From Pseudomonadota bacterium (lineage in GTDB: Bacteria > Pseudomonadota > Gammaproteobacteria > Burkholderiales > Sulfuricellaceae): a stretch of DNA of 64,000 nucleotides. Numbering within the stretch: the first letter of the stretch is position 1; each line of letters begins with the position of its first letter. The stretch spans positions 1 through 64,000 of the forward strand of contig JAJYXP010000044.1 of NCBI GenBank assembly GCA_021801705.1, in the 5' to 3' direction. A program made the position numbers and the translations under genes. Positions 55,096-64,000 of the stretch are shown in pieces. The notes beneath the pieces were generated by a model, which saw only the letters and a list, made by a program, of their open reading frames with translations, was not told the origin of the DNA and searched no databases.

Positions 55096-56010
55096 ATGGG
55101 CTGGCTTGCTGTGGCGTTCCCCGTTTCCGGCGTTCAAACCTGGCTGTGGCTGCCGCTGCTGGTGGCGTTCGTCGTTTCCTTCTTCACCTCGATGGTGGGC
55201 ATCTCCGGCGCGTTCCTGCTGCTGCCGTTCCAGATGAGTTTTCTGCACTACACCACTCCCTCGGTCAGCGCCACCAACCTGGTCTACAATCTGGTCGCCA
55301 CGCCCGGCGGCGTTTACCGCTATTTGCGCGAAGGCCGCATGATGTGGCCGCTGGTATGGGTGATCGTGATCGGGACTCTGCCCGGCACCGTCATCGGCTA
55401 TTTCGTGCGCGTCCTCTACCTGCCCGACCCGCGCGATTTCAAGCTGTTCGCCGGCCTCGTCCTGCTCTACATCGGCTACCGCGTTCTGGCCGAATTCATG
55501 CCGTGGCGGAAGAAGGCGGCAGCGGTTGCGCCGCAAAAAATCGACATGCGGACGCTGCCGAAAATCCATGTGCTCGAATTTTCCCCCGCCCGGGTACGCT
55601 TCTCGTTCCGCGAGGAAAATTTCGCCTTCAGCGTCCCCGGCATGTTCTTGCTCGCCCTGATCGTCGGCGTGATCGGCGGCACTTATGGCATAGGCGGCGG
55701 GGCGATCATCGCGCCGTTTTGCGTCGCGCTGTTCGGCTTGCCGGTTTATGCCGTGGCGGGTGCGGCAATTGCCGGCACCCTGGTTACCTCGGTCGCCGGC
55801 GTCGCGCTGTACAGTATTCTGCCCGCGCCGACCGGCCTCGCCACCCACCCGGATTGGGCGCTCGGCCTGCTGTTCGGCGCCGGCGGATTTGCCGGCATGT
55901 ATTTCGGCGCGCGGTTCCAGAAGCGCGTTCCGCAAAAGATGCTGAAGCTGCTTCTGGGCGCGCTGCTGATCTTCCTTGCCGGTCATTACGTCCTTGCTTT
56001 CTTCGTCTGA
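55096..56010 (+). CDS. TauE/SafE-family sulfite/organosulfonate exporter
   Basis: The 304-residue protein has about eight transmembrane helices. Two half-motifs are visible: SMVGISGAFLLLPFQM and GTYGIGGGAIIAPFCV. The family exports sulfite, sulfoacetate or related anions. It lies 34 bases after the MBL gene and may be co-transcribed. Confidence 0.88.
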   Translation: MGWLAVAFPVSGVQTWLWLPLLVAFVVSFFTSMVGISGAFLLLPFQMSFLHYTTPSVSATNLVYNLVATPGGVYRYLREGRMMWPLVWVIVIGTLPGTVIGYFVRVLYLPDPRDFKLFAGLVLLYIGYRVLAEFMPWRKKAAAVAPQKIDMRTLPKIHVLEFSPARVRFSFREENFAFSVPGMFLLALIVGVIGGTYGIGGGAIIAPFCVALFGLPVYAVAGAAIAGTLVTSVAGVALYSILPAPTGLATHPDWALGLLFGAGGFAGMYFGARFQKRVPQKMLKLLLGALLIFLAGHYVLAFFV

Positions 56011-56211
56011 ATGATCGGTCATGCCACGCTGCTGTGGATGCGTGCCGGCAGTTCGCGGATGACGGGAAGAATATTGCCGCATCGTGGCCGTTCTCACTGT
56101 GCCGGCGCTATTCTCCGCTTTGCTTGGCCAGGCGGTCTGGCTTAAGATGCCGGGATGGCTGCGGAACAGGATGTTTCGGTAGCGCCTGTTCCGGTTTGGG
56201 GGGGGCAATCA

Positions 56212-56595
56212 ATGAGTTTTTACGGATTTCTGGCTGTCGGCGCAGGCGCGGCAGTGGGCGCCTGGCTGCGCTGGTGGTTCGGCGTCTTGTGGAACCCGCT
56301 TTTTCCCACACTGCCGCTGGGAACCCTGGCGGCTAACCTGGTCGGCGGTTACCTGATAGGGTTGGCGGTGGCCGTTTTTGCGGACCATCCCGGCCTGCCG
56401 CCGGAAGCGCGGTTGCTGCTTGTCACCGGTTTTCTCGGCGGCCTCACCACTTTTTCCACCTTCTCCGCCGAAACCGTAACGTTATTGCTGCGCGCCCAGT
56501 ACGCATGGGGTGCCGCCATAGTCATGGCGCATGTCACCGGCTCGCTAATGATGACCGTGTTCGGCATCTGGACCGTCAAACTGATCAAGGGGTAA
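56212..56595 (+). CDS. crcB: Fluoride channel CrcB/Fluc
   Basis: The 127-residue protein has four transmembrane helices and the motifs GAAVGAWLRWW, GTLAANLVGGYLIG and GFLGGLTTFSTFSAE. It is a fluoride-specific exporter channel acting as a dual-topology dimer. Start MSFYGFLAVG (56212) fits family length. No fluoride riboswitch was recognised in the 200 bases upstream. Confidence 0.95.
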   Translation: MSFYGFLAVGAGAAVGAWLRWWFGVLWNPLFPTLPLGTLAANLVGGYLIGLAVAVFADHPGLPPEARLLLVTGFLGGLTTFSTFSAETVTLLLRAQYAWGAAIVMAHVTGSLMMTVFGIWTVKLIKG

Positions 56596-56599
56596 TGGA

Positions 56600-56923
56600 A
56601 TGCAAGGCGTGTGCTTGAAATTGTTCGTCAGTGAAGTGCAGCGGCATGGCGGCAAGCTGCTCTACGAATGGCTGCTGGAACAGGCCAGGGGCATGGGTAT
56701 CACGGGCGGCACCGCGATCCGGGCTATTGCCGGCTTCGGGCGCAATGGCAGGTTGCTCGAAGAGTCCTTTTTCGAGATGGCGGCCGATCTGCCGGTGGAA
56801 ATCGAGTTCCTGGTCAGCGCGGGTCAGGTCGAACAACTGCTCGGCTTGCTCAAGGCGGAAAATCTGCGGCTTTTTTATGTCAGCATGCCGGCCGAATACG
56901 GCATATCGGGTGGATCAAGTTGA
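56600..56923 (+). CDS. DUF190 (PII-like) protein
   Basis: The 107-residue protein contains LLYEWLLEQARGMGITGGTA and IRAIAGFGRNG, the DUF190 pattern of ferredoxin-fold PII-like trimers. It follows crcB after 4 bases. This pairing is common and suggests control of the channel or nucleotide sensing. Confidence 0.9.
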   Translation: MQGVCLKLFVSEVQRHGGKLLYEWLLEQARGMGITGGTAIRAIAGFGRNGRLLEESFFEMAADLPVEIEFLVSAGQVEQLLGLLKAENLRLFYVSMPAEYGISGGSS

Positions 56924-57031
56924 AACGCATTCTTGATTGACAAAAGCCGGTGTTAACTTATCATTACACATATTTAATGTTCACCAAGTACAAAGTTTAA
57001 ACAAAAAATAATTTAATAAGTTAGGCGGAAC

Positions 57032-58624
57032 ATGAAAGTCAATTTACCCGTCACCGGGGTCGAAAAACCTTTCAATCACGGTTCTATCGTCACCAAAACC
57101 GATCTCAAGGGCATTATTACCTACGCGAACGACGGCTTTGTCGAGATGAGCGGTTTCGCGCGCGAGGAGCTGATCGGCAAGAGCCATAACGTGGTGCGCC
57201 ATCCCGATATGCCGCCGGCAGCTTTCGCCGATCTGTGGGAGACCGTCAAGCGGGGCGAGCCATGGCGCGGCATTGTCAAGAATCGCTGCAAGAACGGCGA
57301 CCATTACTGGGTCGACGCCTTTGTCGTGCCGATCCGCAAGAAGGGGCAGGTGACAGGTTTCATGTCGGTACGCACCCCTCCCAGCCGCGATCAAATCGCT
57401 GCCGCCGAACAGCTTTACAGCAAATTGAAAGCAGGGGGTTCTTTGCCCGGGAGAGGCTTGGGCAAGCGCTTGACGATCCGGGGCACGGTTTTGTCGCTGT
57501 CCGGCATCCTGGGTGGCGCCCTGGCGGGTAGCGTGGCGCTCGGCCAGGCAGGATTGCACACCGCCAACCTCGTGTTAGCCGGCGTGGCGCTGGCGCTGGC
57601 GCTCGGCATCCTGGTCAAGTTGCTGGGTGCCATGAGCAGCGGATTCGGCCTGGCATATCAAGTGTTCGAGAAAATCGCCGAGGGCGACCTGACCAGCCGA
57701 CTGGAAATAGGGGGGGAAAACGAGTTTGACCGCGTTCTGACATCCTTGGCCTACATGCAGGTGCACCTCAAGGTGATTCTGGACGAAGTGGCCGTGGCTT
57801 CGACGGCGGTTACATCGCGTACCGACCATTTGCGTGAAGAGGTCAGGCAGGTGTCGACCCGCTTTAATGTTCAGTCCGACCGGGTGATGCAGGTTTCCGC
57901 GGCGATGGAGGAAATGAGCGTATCGATCCGGGAGGTGGCGGAAGGCGCCAAAGGCTCGGCCCAGGCGGCTGCCCAGACCCATGAGATTGTGGAAGACGGC
58001 AATGGCAAGATGGGCCTGAGCATGGAATCCACCACGCGTGTGGTGGCGGCGGTGGAGTCTTCCGGGACGACCATCGGAGAACTTAATCAGTCGATCCAGA
58101 AGATCGGCGACATCACCAAGGTGATCAAGGAGATTGCCGATCAGACCAATCTGCTGGCGCTCAACGCGGCGATCGAGGCTGCGCGGGCTGGGGAGCAGGG
58201 GCGGGGTTTTGCCGTGGTGGCGGACGAGGTGCGTAAATTGGCCGAACGCACCGCCTCCAGCACTGCCGATATCGCCTGTATGATCGATGAAATCCGCACG
58301 ACCACTGGCGCTGCGGTGCAATCCATGGCAAAGGCAGCCCAAGAAGTGGAGCAGGGACGCGACATGATCGTGGCCAGCAGCGCCAGTCTGCGTGAAATCA
58401 TGCGCTCTTCGGATAAAGTGTCCGAAATGGCACAACATATCGCCAGCGCGGCTGACGAGCAGTCTATCGCCGGCGAGGAGGTGGCCAACAACATGGAAAA
58501 AATATCCTTGCTGGCGGATGAAAGTGTTTCCAGCATCCAGATAATAGAGCACAGCACCGATGATCTGGCGCGGGTGGCGCAGGACTTGCAGGAACTGGTG
58601 CGTCACTTTGACGAGGGGCGGTAA
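57032..58624 (+). CDS. PAS-containing methyl-accepting chemotaxis protein (Aer-like)
   Basis: The 530-residue protein has an N-terminal PAS domain (about 15-120; [20 protein letters not shown]), two adjacent hydrophobic helices (about 150-200), a HAMP-like segment and the MCP signalling domain. The highly conserved hairpin tip is [20 protein letters not shown]. There is no periplasmic domain. It likely senses redox state or oxygen through PAS, as Aer does. Confidence 0.94.
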   Translation: MKVNLPVTGVEKPFNHGSIVTKTDLKGIITYANDGFVEMSGFAREELIGKSHNVVRHPDMPPAAFADLWETVKRGEPWRGIVKNRCKNGDHYWVDAFVVPIRKKGQVTGFMSVRTPPSRDQIAAAEQLYSKLKAGGSLPGRGLGKRLTIRGTVLSLSGILGGALAGSVALGQAGLHTANLVLAGVALALALGILVKLLGAMSSGFGLAYQVFEKIAEGDLTSRLEIGGENEFDRVLTSLAYMQVHLKVILDEVAVASTAVTSRTDHLREEVRQVSTRFNVQSDRVMQVSAAMEEMSVSIREVAEGAKGSAQAAAQTHEIVEDGNGKMGLSMESTTRVVAAVESSGTTIGELNQSIQKIGDITKVIKEIADQTNLLALNAAIEAARAGEQGRGFAVVADEVRKLAERTASSTADIACMIDEIRTTTGAAVQSMAKAAQEVEQGRDMIVASSASLREIMRSSDKVSEMAQHIASAADEQSIAGEEVANNMEKISLLADESVSSIQIIEHSTDDLARVAQDLQELVRHFDEGR

Positions 58625-58689
58625 TTCTTGGTGCGTGCAGCACTACAGTAAATATCCTCCGGCCGATGCCTCAGTCAACAAGGATCGCA

Positions 58690-58745
58690 AGGGTATGTAT
58701 GTCGGGTTTCAGCCCGACATGTCGGCATGAATGCTGACCTACAGT
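58690..58745. repeat. GTCGGG..CCCGAC hairpin repeat
   Basis: TGTCGGGTTTCAGCCCGACA is followed by a weaker mirror. It is related to the hairpin inside the modA-modB repeat at about 19860-19905. It ends in ATGACTGATTTCTAG, like the family A termini. Confidence 0.7.
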
Positions 58746-58753
58746 TTCACGTT

Positions 58754-60250
58754 TCAACATGACTGATTTCTAGGCCAGTACACCCAGCGATTAATCAGCG
58801 TCTTGGCCGCATCGGCAACTTCCGTCGCAGTCAGTCCGATCGGTCCGATTCCTTGCGCCACCAATTCATCCGCTGCCGCCCCATGGAGGTAAACCGCCAG
58901 CAGCAGGGCCTCTACGGGCTTCAGGCGCTGGGCGATCAGGGCGGCGATCATGCCGGAAAGCACGTCCCCCATGCCGGCGCTGGAGAGGCCGGGATTGCCG
59001 GTGGGGTTGATGAACCAGGTTTCGTCCGGCAGCGCGCAGATGCTGCCGGCACCCTTCAGCACTACCAGGCTGTTGAGCCGTTTGGCCATCAGCGTGGCGG
59101 AGGCGACGCGTTCCTGCTGGATGTCGTGCGTGGTGCTGCCCATCAGCCGCGCCGCTTCGGCGGAATGGGGGGTAAGGATGGTGCCGCCCTTGCGGTTTTT
59201 TACCCGCTCTTGCAGCTCGGCGTGGCTGGCGAGCAGATTCAGGGCATCGGCATCCAGCACCAGCGGCAGTCCGGTTTCCAGCGCCTTTTCGAGAAGGCGA
59301 ACGGCCTCGTCGGACTGGCCCAGGCCAGGTCCGGCCGCAAGGCAGCTCAGGTGGTCGAGCTGGAGCAGCCGATCCGTGCTGCACAGCATCAGTTCAGGCT
59401 GTATCGTGTCGACCGCCGGCGCGCTGTCCGACAGCAAAGCGGCATACACCCGTCCCGCGCCGAGCTTGAGCGCGGCACGGCTGGCCAGGAGTGCCGCGCC
59501 GCACATCGAGGGCGCGCCGCCGAGTATGCCGACGCTGCCGAGCATGCCCTTGTGGCTGTTGCGCGGACGCGGTTTGAGCGCGGCAGCGACTTCTTTTCGT
59601 TGCAGCAGCCGGCCAAACGGCTTGACCAGGGCGGCGGGATCGAGCCCCAGGGTGTCGACGTGGATCTGGCCGCAATAATCCGGCCCGTAGGCGGTGAGCA
59701 GACCGGGTTTCAGGGCGATGAAGCTGAGCGTGTGGCTGGCGCGCACCGCGGCGCGGAAAGTCTGTCCGGCGTCGGCATCCAGCCCGCTCGGTACGTCCAG
59801 CCCCAGCACCGGCAGATTCATCCGGTTGACGGCTCGCACCAGTTCCAGATAACGCCCGCTCAGCTCGCGCGCCAAACCGGTTCCGAACAGGCCGTCGATC
59901 ACCAGATCCCATTTTAAATCCGGAGGAAGGGCTTCTAGCGCTTCGCCTCCTGCCGCACGCCACGCCTGCAAGGCGTTTGCCGCGTCTGAAGGCAGCTTCG
60001 TCGCATCACCGGCCAACACCACGGTCACCCTGAACCACCATGACTTGAGATGGCGCGCCGCCACCAGCGCATCGCCACCGTTGTTGCCGGGCCCTGCCAG
60101 TACCAGCACCGAGGTTTTCCCCGCCAGAAGGTCGCGCGCCAGTTCCGCCGCGGCAAGGCCGGCCCGTTCCATCAGGTCGGTGACGCCTGCGTCGAGAGCT
60201 TTCTGTTCCAGTTGACGGATTTCGTGGCTGAAATAAATCGGGGTTTGCAT
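58754..60250 (-). CDS. nnr: Bifunctional NAD(P)HX epimerase/ADP-dependent dehydratase
   Basis: The 498-residue protein has an N-terminal YjeF epimerase domain (LAGPGNNGGDALVAARHLKS) and a C-terminal ribokinase-like dehydratase domain (NPTGNPGLSSAGMGDVLSGM). It repairs hydrated NADH/NADPH. Start MQTPIYFSHEIRQLEQKALD (60250) is the usual one; a longer open frame exists to 60292. Confidence 0.95.
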   Translation of the reverse strand: MQTPIYFSHEIRQLEQKALDAGVTDLMERAGLAAAELARDLLAGKTSVLVLAGPGNNGGDALVAARHLKSWWFRVTVVLAGDATKLPSDAANALQAWRAAGGEALEALPPDLKWDLVIDGLFGTGLARELSGRYLELVRAVNRMNLPVLGLDVPSGLDADAGQTFRAAVRASHTLSFIALKPGLLTAYGPDYCGQIHVDTLGLDPAALVKPFGRLLQRKEVAAALKPRPRNSHKGMLGSVGILGGAPSMCGAALLASRAALKLGAGRVYAALLSDSAPAVDTIQPELMLCSTDRLLQLDHLSCLAAGPGLGQSDEAVRLLEKALETGLPLVLDADALNLLASHAELQERVKNRKGGTILTPHSAEAARLMGSTTHDIQQERVASATLMAKRLNSLVVLKGAGSICALPDETWFINPTGNPGLSSAGMGDVLSGMIAALIAQRLKPVEALLLAVYLHGAAADELVAQGIGPIGLTATEVADAAKTLINRWVYWPRNQSC

Positions 60251-60434
60251 GGGGTTTTCCTGTTGCCTCAAGACAGCCTTATAATGGAACAATTATTCCG
60301 GCCGATCAACCGACACAGGCATCCCAATCCTGAAAAAATGAGTATTGGTAATACCAATGGACACGGTGTGATGCAATGTTCCGAAAAGAAAGTTGAAATA
60401 ATGGCCAAGGTTCAGCCGGGCGAGGTAGCCCATT

Positions 60435-60941
60435 AACCTGGAACTGGGTGCGGTTGACGTCATTGCCAAGCCCTTCGCCAATGACCTTGGGCAAGCAAGG
60501 CGCAGGATATCTGGACACGCTGCCATGGCTAATCCCGCAGCAGATTTGCAGGAATTGCGTATGCCCTATGCAGCGCAATTGCCGGAGAAAATCCGCGAGA
60601 TCGAGGAGGGCTGGAACAAGCTGCTTCAGGCAGGGTGGGATGAAAAAGTCCTGCGGAAGCTGCATCGAAAAGTGCATAACCTGACTGGTTCAGGTGCGAC
60701 CTTCGGTTTTTCGGAGCTCAGCGAGGTTTCCTGTTCGATGGCGGCCTATCATTCCGCTTCACGTTTGAACCATTTGAACGAAGGGAACGAATTTACTGTC
60801 ACGTTCAGTTGTGGCATTGCCGAATTTCCAGGGTTCGGGGATGCGATCAAACTCAATGAGGCAGCCGATAAGGCGCTCTACGAAGCCAAGCATGGCGGCC
60901 GCAACCGGCTGGTGGTAGCCCAGGGGTTGGTCCAGGGGTAA
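60435..60941 (+). pseudogene. Response regulator with GGDEF output, collapsed remnant
   Basis: One open frame joins three pieces: the end of a receiver domain (LELGAVDVIAKPFANDLG), an Hpt-like helix (KVLRKLHRKVHNLTGSGATF) and the tail of a GGDEF domain (SCGIAEFPGFGD, then NEAADKALYEAKHGGRNRLV). The receiver's Asp and the GGDEF signature itself are missing. The frame has no proper start before 60525 (MANPAADLQELRMPYAAQLP), so a truncated Hpt-GGDEF-tail peptide could at most be made. It cannot be an active cyclase. Confidence 0.8.
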
Positions 60942-61000
60942 TCCTTCCACCGCGTTTTAAGGTATGATTTATCCTTTGACGTTCGTTATCCAGGGCTTTC

Positions 61001-64000
61001 ATGCTTAAACTGCGCGGCGGCAACGCTCTTTCCTCCTTCCGTCTCGAAAAACTGATCCGGGCCCTGAACGATGCTGTGCCTGCGATCTCCCGTATTCACG
61101 CCGAATACTGGCATTTTGCCGCCGCCCGCCGTGCGCTGGATGCGCAGGAGCGGGCGGTGCTGGAGAAGATTCTCACCTACGGCCCGGCCTCCTTGGCCGA
61201 AGAGCCGGAGGGCGAACTTTTCCTGGTGGTGCCACGGCTGGGCACGATTTCCCCCTGGTCCTCCAAGGCCACCGATATAGCCAGCCACTGCGGCCTGGAG
61301 GCGATCGAGCGGCTGGAACGGGGCGTGGCGTTTTATGCGCAGAAGCAAGATGGCACCGTGCTGACGCAGCAGGAAAAAACGGCGCTGCTGCCGCTGATCC
61401 ACGACCGCATGACGGAAACCGTGCTGCGTGATTTCGATGCTGCGGAAAAACTGTTCCGCCATTTCGAGCCGGCGCCGTTCTCCAGCGTGGACATTCTGGC
61501 CCGGGGCAGGGAGGCGCTGGAGCAGGCCAACCGCGACATGGGGCTGGCGCTGTCGCCGGACGAGATCGAGTACCTGGCGGCGAATTTCACCCGTATCGGG
61601 CGCAATCCCACCGATGTCGAGCTGATGATGTTCGCCCAGGCCAATTCCGAGCACTGCCGTCACAAGATTTTCAACGCTGATTGGGTCATAGACGGTGAAA
61701 AGCAGGAAAAATCGCTCTTCGGCATGATCCGCAACACCCATGAAAAGAGCCCGCAAGGCACGGTGGTGGCCTATAGCGACAATTCCTCCGTCATCGAGGG
61801 CTACAAGGTAAAGCGTTTTTATCCGAGCGCCGGCCATGAATACTGCTACGTCGAGGACGAAGCTCATATCCTGATGAAGGTGGAAACCCACAACCACCCC
61901 ACCGCGATTTCGCCCTTTCCCGGTGCGGCGACCGGCTCGGGCGGCGAGATTCGCGACGAGGGTGCGACCGGCCGCGGTTCCAGGCCCAAGGCCGGGCTCA
62001 CCGGTTTTTCCGTTTCCAACCTGAATATCCCGGGATTTGTTCAGCCCTGGGAATATTACGAAAACACCGAAACTCAGGACTCAGGACTCAGCACTCAGCA
62101 CTCTTATGGCAAACCCGGCCGCATCGCATCGCCGCTACAGATCATGCTGGAAGGGCCGATTGGCGGTGCCGCGTTCAACAACGAATTCGGCCGCCCCAAC
62201 CTGGCTGGCTATTTCCGTACCTACGAAGAGGATGTGGCGGGTGAGCGGCGCGGCTATCACAAGCCGATCATGCTTGCCGGCGGCGTCGGCAACATCTCCG
62301 CCCGCCATGCGGAAAAACAGCGGATTCAGCCCGGCGCGCTGATCATCCAGCTCGGCGGTCCGGCCATGCTCATCGGCCTGGGCGGCGGGGCGGCTTCCAG
62401 CATGGATACCGGCGCCAATGCCGAAAATCTCGATTTTGACTCGGTGCAGCGAGGCAACCCGGAAATGCAGCGGCGCGCCCAGGAAGTGATCGACCGTTGC
62501 TGGCAACTGGGCGACAAAAACCCCATCGTTTCGATCCACGATATCGGCGCGGGCGGCCTGTCCAACGCGCTGCCGGAACTGGTGAACGACTCGGGGCGTG
62601 GCGGCCGTTTCCAGTTGCGCGCCATCCGCAACGAAGAGCCGGGCATGTCGCCGATGCAGATCTGGAGCAACGAGGCGCAGGAACGCTATGTGCTCGCCAT
62701 CAAGCCGGAAGATTTCGACCGGTTCGAGGCGATTTGCCAGCGCGAACGCTGCCTCTACGCCGTGGTTGGCGAAGCCACGGCGGAGCGGCGGTTGCTGTTG
62801 GAAGACAGCCATTTCAACAATCGGCCGATAGACATGGAGTTGTCGGTGCTGCTTGGCAAGCCGCCCAGGATGACGCGCAGCGTCGAACATCTGGCCAGGA
62901 AACTGCCGCCGTTCGAGACGAAAGGGCTGGACCTGCGCGATGCGGCATTCCGTGTGCTGCGCTTGCCGGCGGTGGCGGACAAAACCTTTCTCGTCACTAT
63001 CGGCGATCGCACTGTGGGCGGCCTGACCGCCCGCGACCAGATGGTCGGGCCGTGGCAGGTGCCGGTCGCCGATGTCGCGGTTACCCTGGCAGGGTTCACG
63101 GAATTTCGCGGCGAGGCCTTCGCCATGGGCGAACGCACGCCGCTGGCGCTGATCAACGCGCCTGCTTCGGGAAGGATGGCGATCGGCGAGGCGATCACCA
63201 ACATTGCCGCGGCGCGGATTGCCGAAATCGGCGGCATCAAGCTGTCCGCCAACTGGATGGCGCCTGCCGGACACCCCGGCGAAGACGCCGCGCTCTACGA
63301 CACGGTGCGCGCTGTGGGCATGGAGTTGTGCCCGCAGCTCGGGATCAGCATCCCGGTGGGCAAGGATTCGATGTCGATGAAAACGGTGTGGGAAGAAAAG
63401 GGGCGGAAGAAGGAAGTCACAGCCCCCCTGTCTCTCATCATCTCGGCCTTCGCGCCCTGCATGGACGCGCGGCGGACATTGACCCCTCAATTGCGCAGCG
63501 ATGCGGGCGATACCGACCTGATCCTGATCGACCTGGGGCAGGGACGCAACCGCATGGGCGGCTCGGCATTGGCGCAGGTTTACCGGCAAACCGGCAACGA
63601 GACGCCGGATGTGGCGAGTGCGGCCCAGCTCAAGGCGTTTTTCGCCACGATACAGAGACTGAACCAGGATGGCCGGATCCTCGCCTACCACGACCGTTCC
63701 GACGGCGGGCTATTCGCTACCTTGTGCGAGATGATGTTCGCCGGTCACTGCGGTGTAACGGTTGCTCTGGACGAGTTGTGCATTGAACGCATCGGTTACG
63801 ACGCAGAGGCGAGCGGAAAAGAGCCTGTAGTGCCGCCGAACGGCTACACCGAGCGGATTTTCGGCGTGCTGTTCAACGAGGAACTGGGCGCCGTATTGCA
63901 GGTGAAGCGCAGCGACACCCCGGCGGTGATGGACGCGTTCTTCGCTGCCGGCCTGCGCGGCGAGCTGCATGTGATCGGCTCTTTGGGCGATGATGACCGG
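61001..64000 (+). CDS. purL: Phosphoribosylformylglycinamidine synthase (5' 1000 codons)
   Basis: The large purine-synthesis enzyme starts [20 protein letters not shown]. It contains [35 protein letters not shown] and [10 protein letters not shown]; the glutaminase domain lies beyond the window edge. It converts FGAR to FGAM with ATP and glutamine. Between [13 protein letters not shown] and [20 protein letters not shown] it has an extra [14 protein letters not shown] segment encoded by a short tandem repeat. Confidence 0.97.
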   Translation, partial: MLKLRGGNALSSFRLEKLIRALNDAVPAISRIHAEYWHFAAARRALDAQERAVLEKILTYGPASLAEEPEGELFLVVPRLGTISPWSSKATDIASHCGLEAIERLERGVAFYAQKQDGTVLTQQEKTALLPLIHDRMTETVLRDFDAAEKLFRHFEPAPFSSVDILARGREALEQANRDMGLALSPDEIEYLAANFTRIGRNPTDVELMMFAQANSEHCRHKIFNADWVIDGEKQEKSLFGMIRNTHEKSPQGTVVAYSDNSSVIEGYKVKRFYPSAGHEYCYVEDEAHILMKVETHNHPTAISPFPGAATGSGGEIRDEGATGRGSRPKAGLTGFSVSNLNIPGFVQPWEYYENTETQDSGLSTQHSYGKPGRIASPLQIMLEGPIGGAAFNNEFGRPNLAGYFRTYEEDVAGERRGYHKPIMLAGGVGNISARHAEKQRIQPGALIIQLGGPAMLIGLGGGAASSMDTGANAENLDFDSVQRGNPEMQRRAQEVIDRCWQLGDKNPIVSIHDIGAGGLSNALPELVNDSGRGGRFQLRAIRNEEPGMSPMQIWSNEAQERYVLAIKPEDFDRFEAICQRERCLYAVVGEATAERRLLLEDSHFNNRPIDMELSVLLGKPPRMTRSVEHLARKLPPFETKGLDLRDAAFRVLRLPAVADKTFLVTIGDRTVGGLTARDQMVGPWQVPVADVAVTLAGFTEFRGEAFAMGERTPLALINAPASGRMAIGEAITNIAAARIAEIGGIKLSANWMAPAGHPGEDAALYDTVRAVGMELCPQLGISIPVGKDSMSMKTVWEEKGRKKEVTAPLSLIISAFAPCMDARRTLTPQLRSDAGDTDLILIDLGQGRNRMGGSALAQVYRQTGNETPDVASAAQLKAFFATIQRLNQDGRILAYHDRSDGGLFATLCEMMFAGHCGVTVALDELCIERIGYDAEASGKEPVVPPNGYTERIFGVLFNEELGAVLQVKRSDTPAVMDAFFAAGLRGELHVIGSLGDDDR
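62065..62104. repeat. In-frame tandem repeat insertion in purL
   Basis: The words ACTCAGGACTCAGGACTCAG and CACTCAGCACTC form a tandem array of a 7-base-like unit (GGACTCA / GCACTCA). It adds about 13 residues between two conserved PurL motifs without breaking the frame. Confidence 0.8.

Noticed and set aside
56020-56211. Fluoride riboswitch before crcB
   Set aside because: No recognisable conserved core of the crcB motif was found in the leader.

Overview
The window looks like chromosome of a diazotrophic, metal-tolerant betaproteobacterium. The evidence is the order recO-pdxJ-acpS-nagZ, GC-rich coding sequence, a molybdenum nif regulon under sigma-54 and an oxygen-sensing type of NifA, and mercury and arsenic resistance genes. 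A Sulfuricella- or Gallionella-like member of the Nitrosomonadales is my best guess, by inference only. Every assignment was read from sequence; no search was run.

Layout. (1) 1-6.3 kb: a partial REP-associated transposase, an Ada-like gene and an SDR gene, then a chromosomal integron. intI is at 5302-6291. Its gene cassettes run leftward on the minus strand and are separated by attC sites whose half-sites match pairwise. Cassettes carry a membrane-anchored unknown, a hicB-hicA toxin-antitoxin pair, an NTF2-like protein, an ORF wrecked by an IS110 remnant, and a LysE-type exporter. (2) 6.3-12.1 kb: recO, pdxJ, acpS, nagZ and a Lon-family protease. (3) 12.4-34.5 kb: the nif region. It holds nifA; nifB-ferredoxin-hesB-nifZ-nifT-SIR2-like; modABC (minus strand); draT-draG (minus strand); nifHDK-ferredoxin; a DUF3050 gene; and nifE-nifN-nifX-DUF269-CCE_0567-fdxB-nifQ. 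Sigma-54 promoters and TGT-N10-ACA NifA sites are readable before nifB, nifH and nifE, and a sigma-54 promoter lies before nifA. (4) 34.5-43.7 kb: a graveyard of mobile DNA (MITEs, an IS5 remnant, integrase fragments, an IS21 element, a probable group II intron fragment) around a GIY-YIG gene, lnt and a PDC-sensor gene. (5) 43.96-44.25 kb: tRNA-His, tRNA-Arg and tRNA-Pro. (6) 44.3-54.1 kb: merR/merTPA, a second MerR-controlled thioredoxin/CcdA operon, and an arsenic operon (arsR, arsC, acr3, permease, small Cys-tailed protein, disulfide protein, second arsC). (7) 54.1-64 kb: an MBL-fold protein, a TauE exporter, crcB-DUF190, an MCP, nnr, a wrecked response regulator and the first 1000 codons of purL.

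How the genes work together. NifA with sigma-54 would switch on nifB, nifH and nifE. ModABC supplies molybdate. NifB, NifE, NifN, NifX and NifQ build FeMo-cofactor for NifDK, NifH supplies electrons, and DraT/DraG switch NifH off and on through its Arg102. Nearly every gap inside the nif transcripts holds a palindromic repeat of one of several families. At least four MITE-like families (A to D) have moved through the window; families A and B share the same termini but have unrelated cores. Insertions have split the arsC-acr3 pair, supplied a stop codon, and added an in-frame segment to purL.
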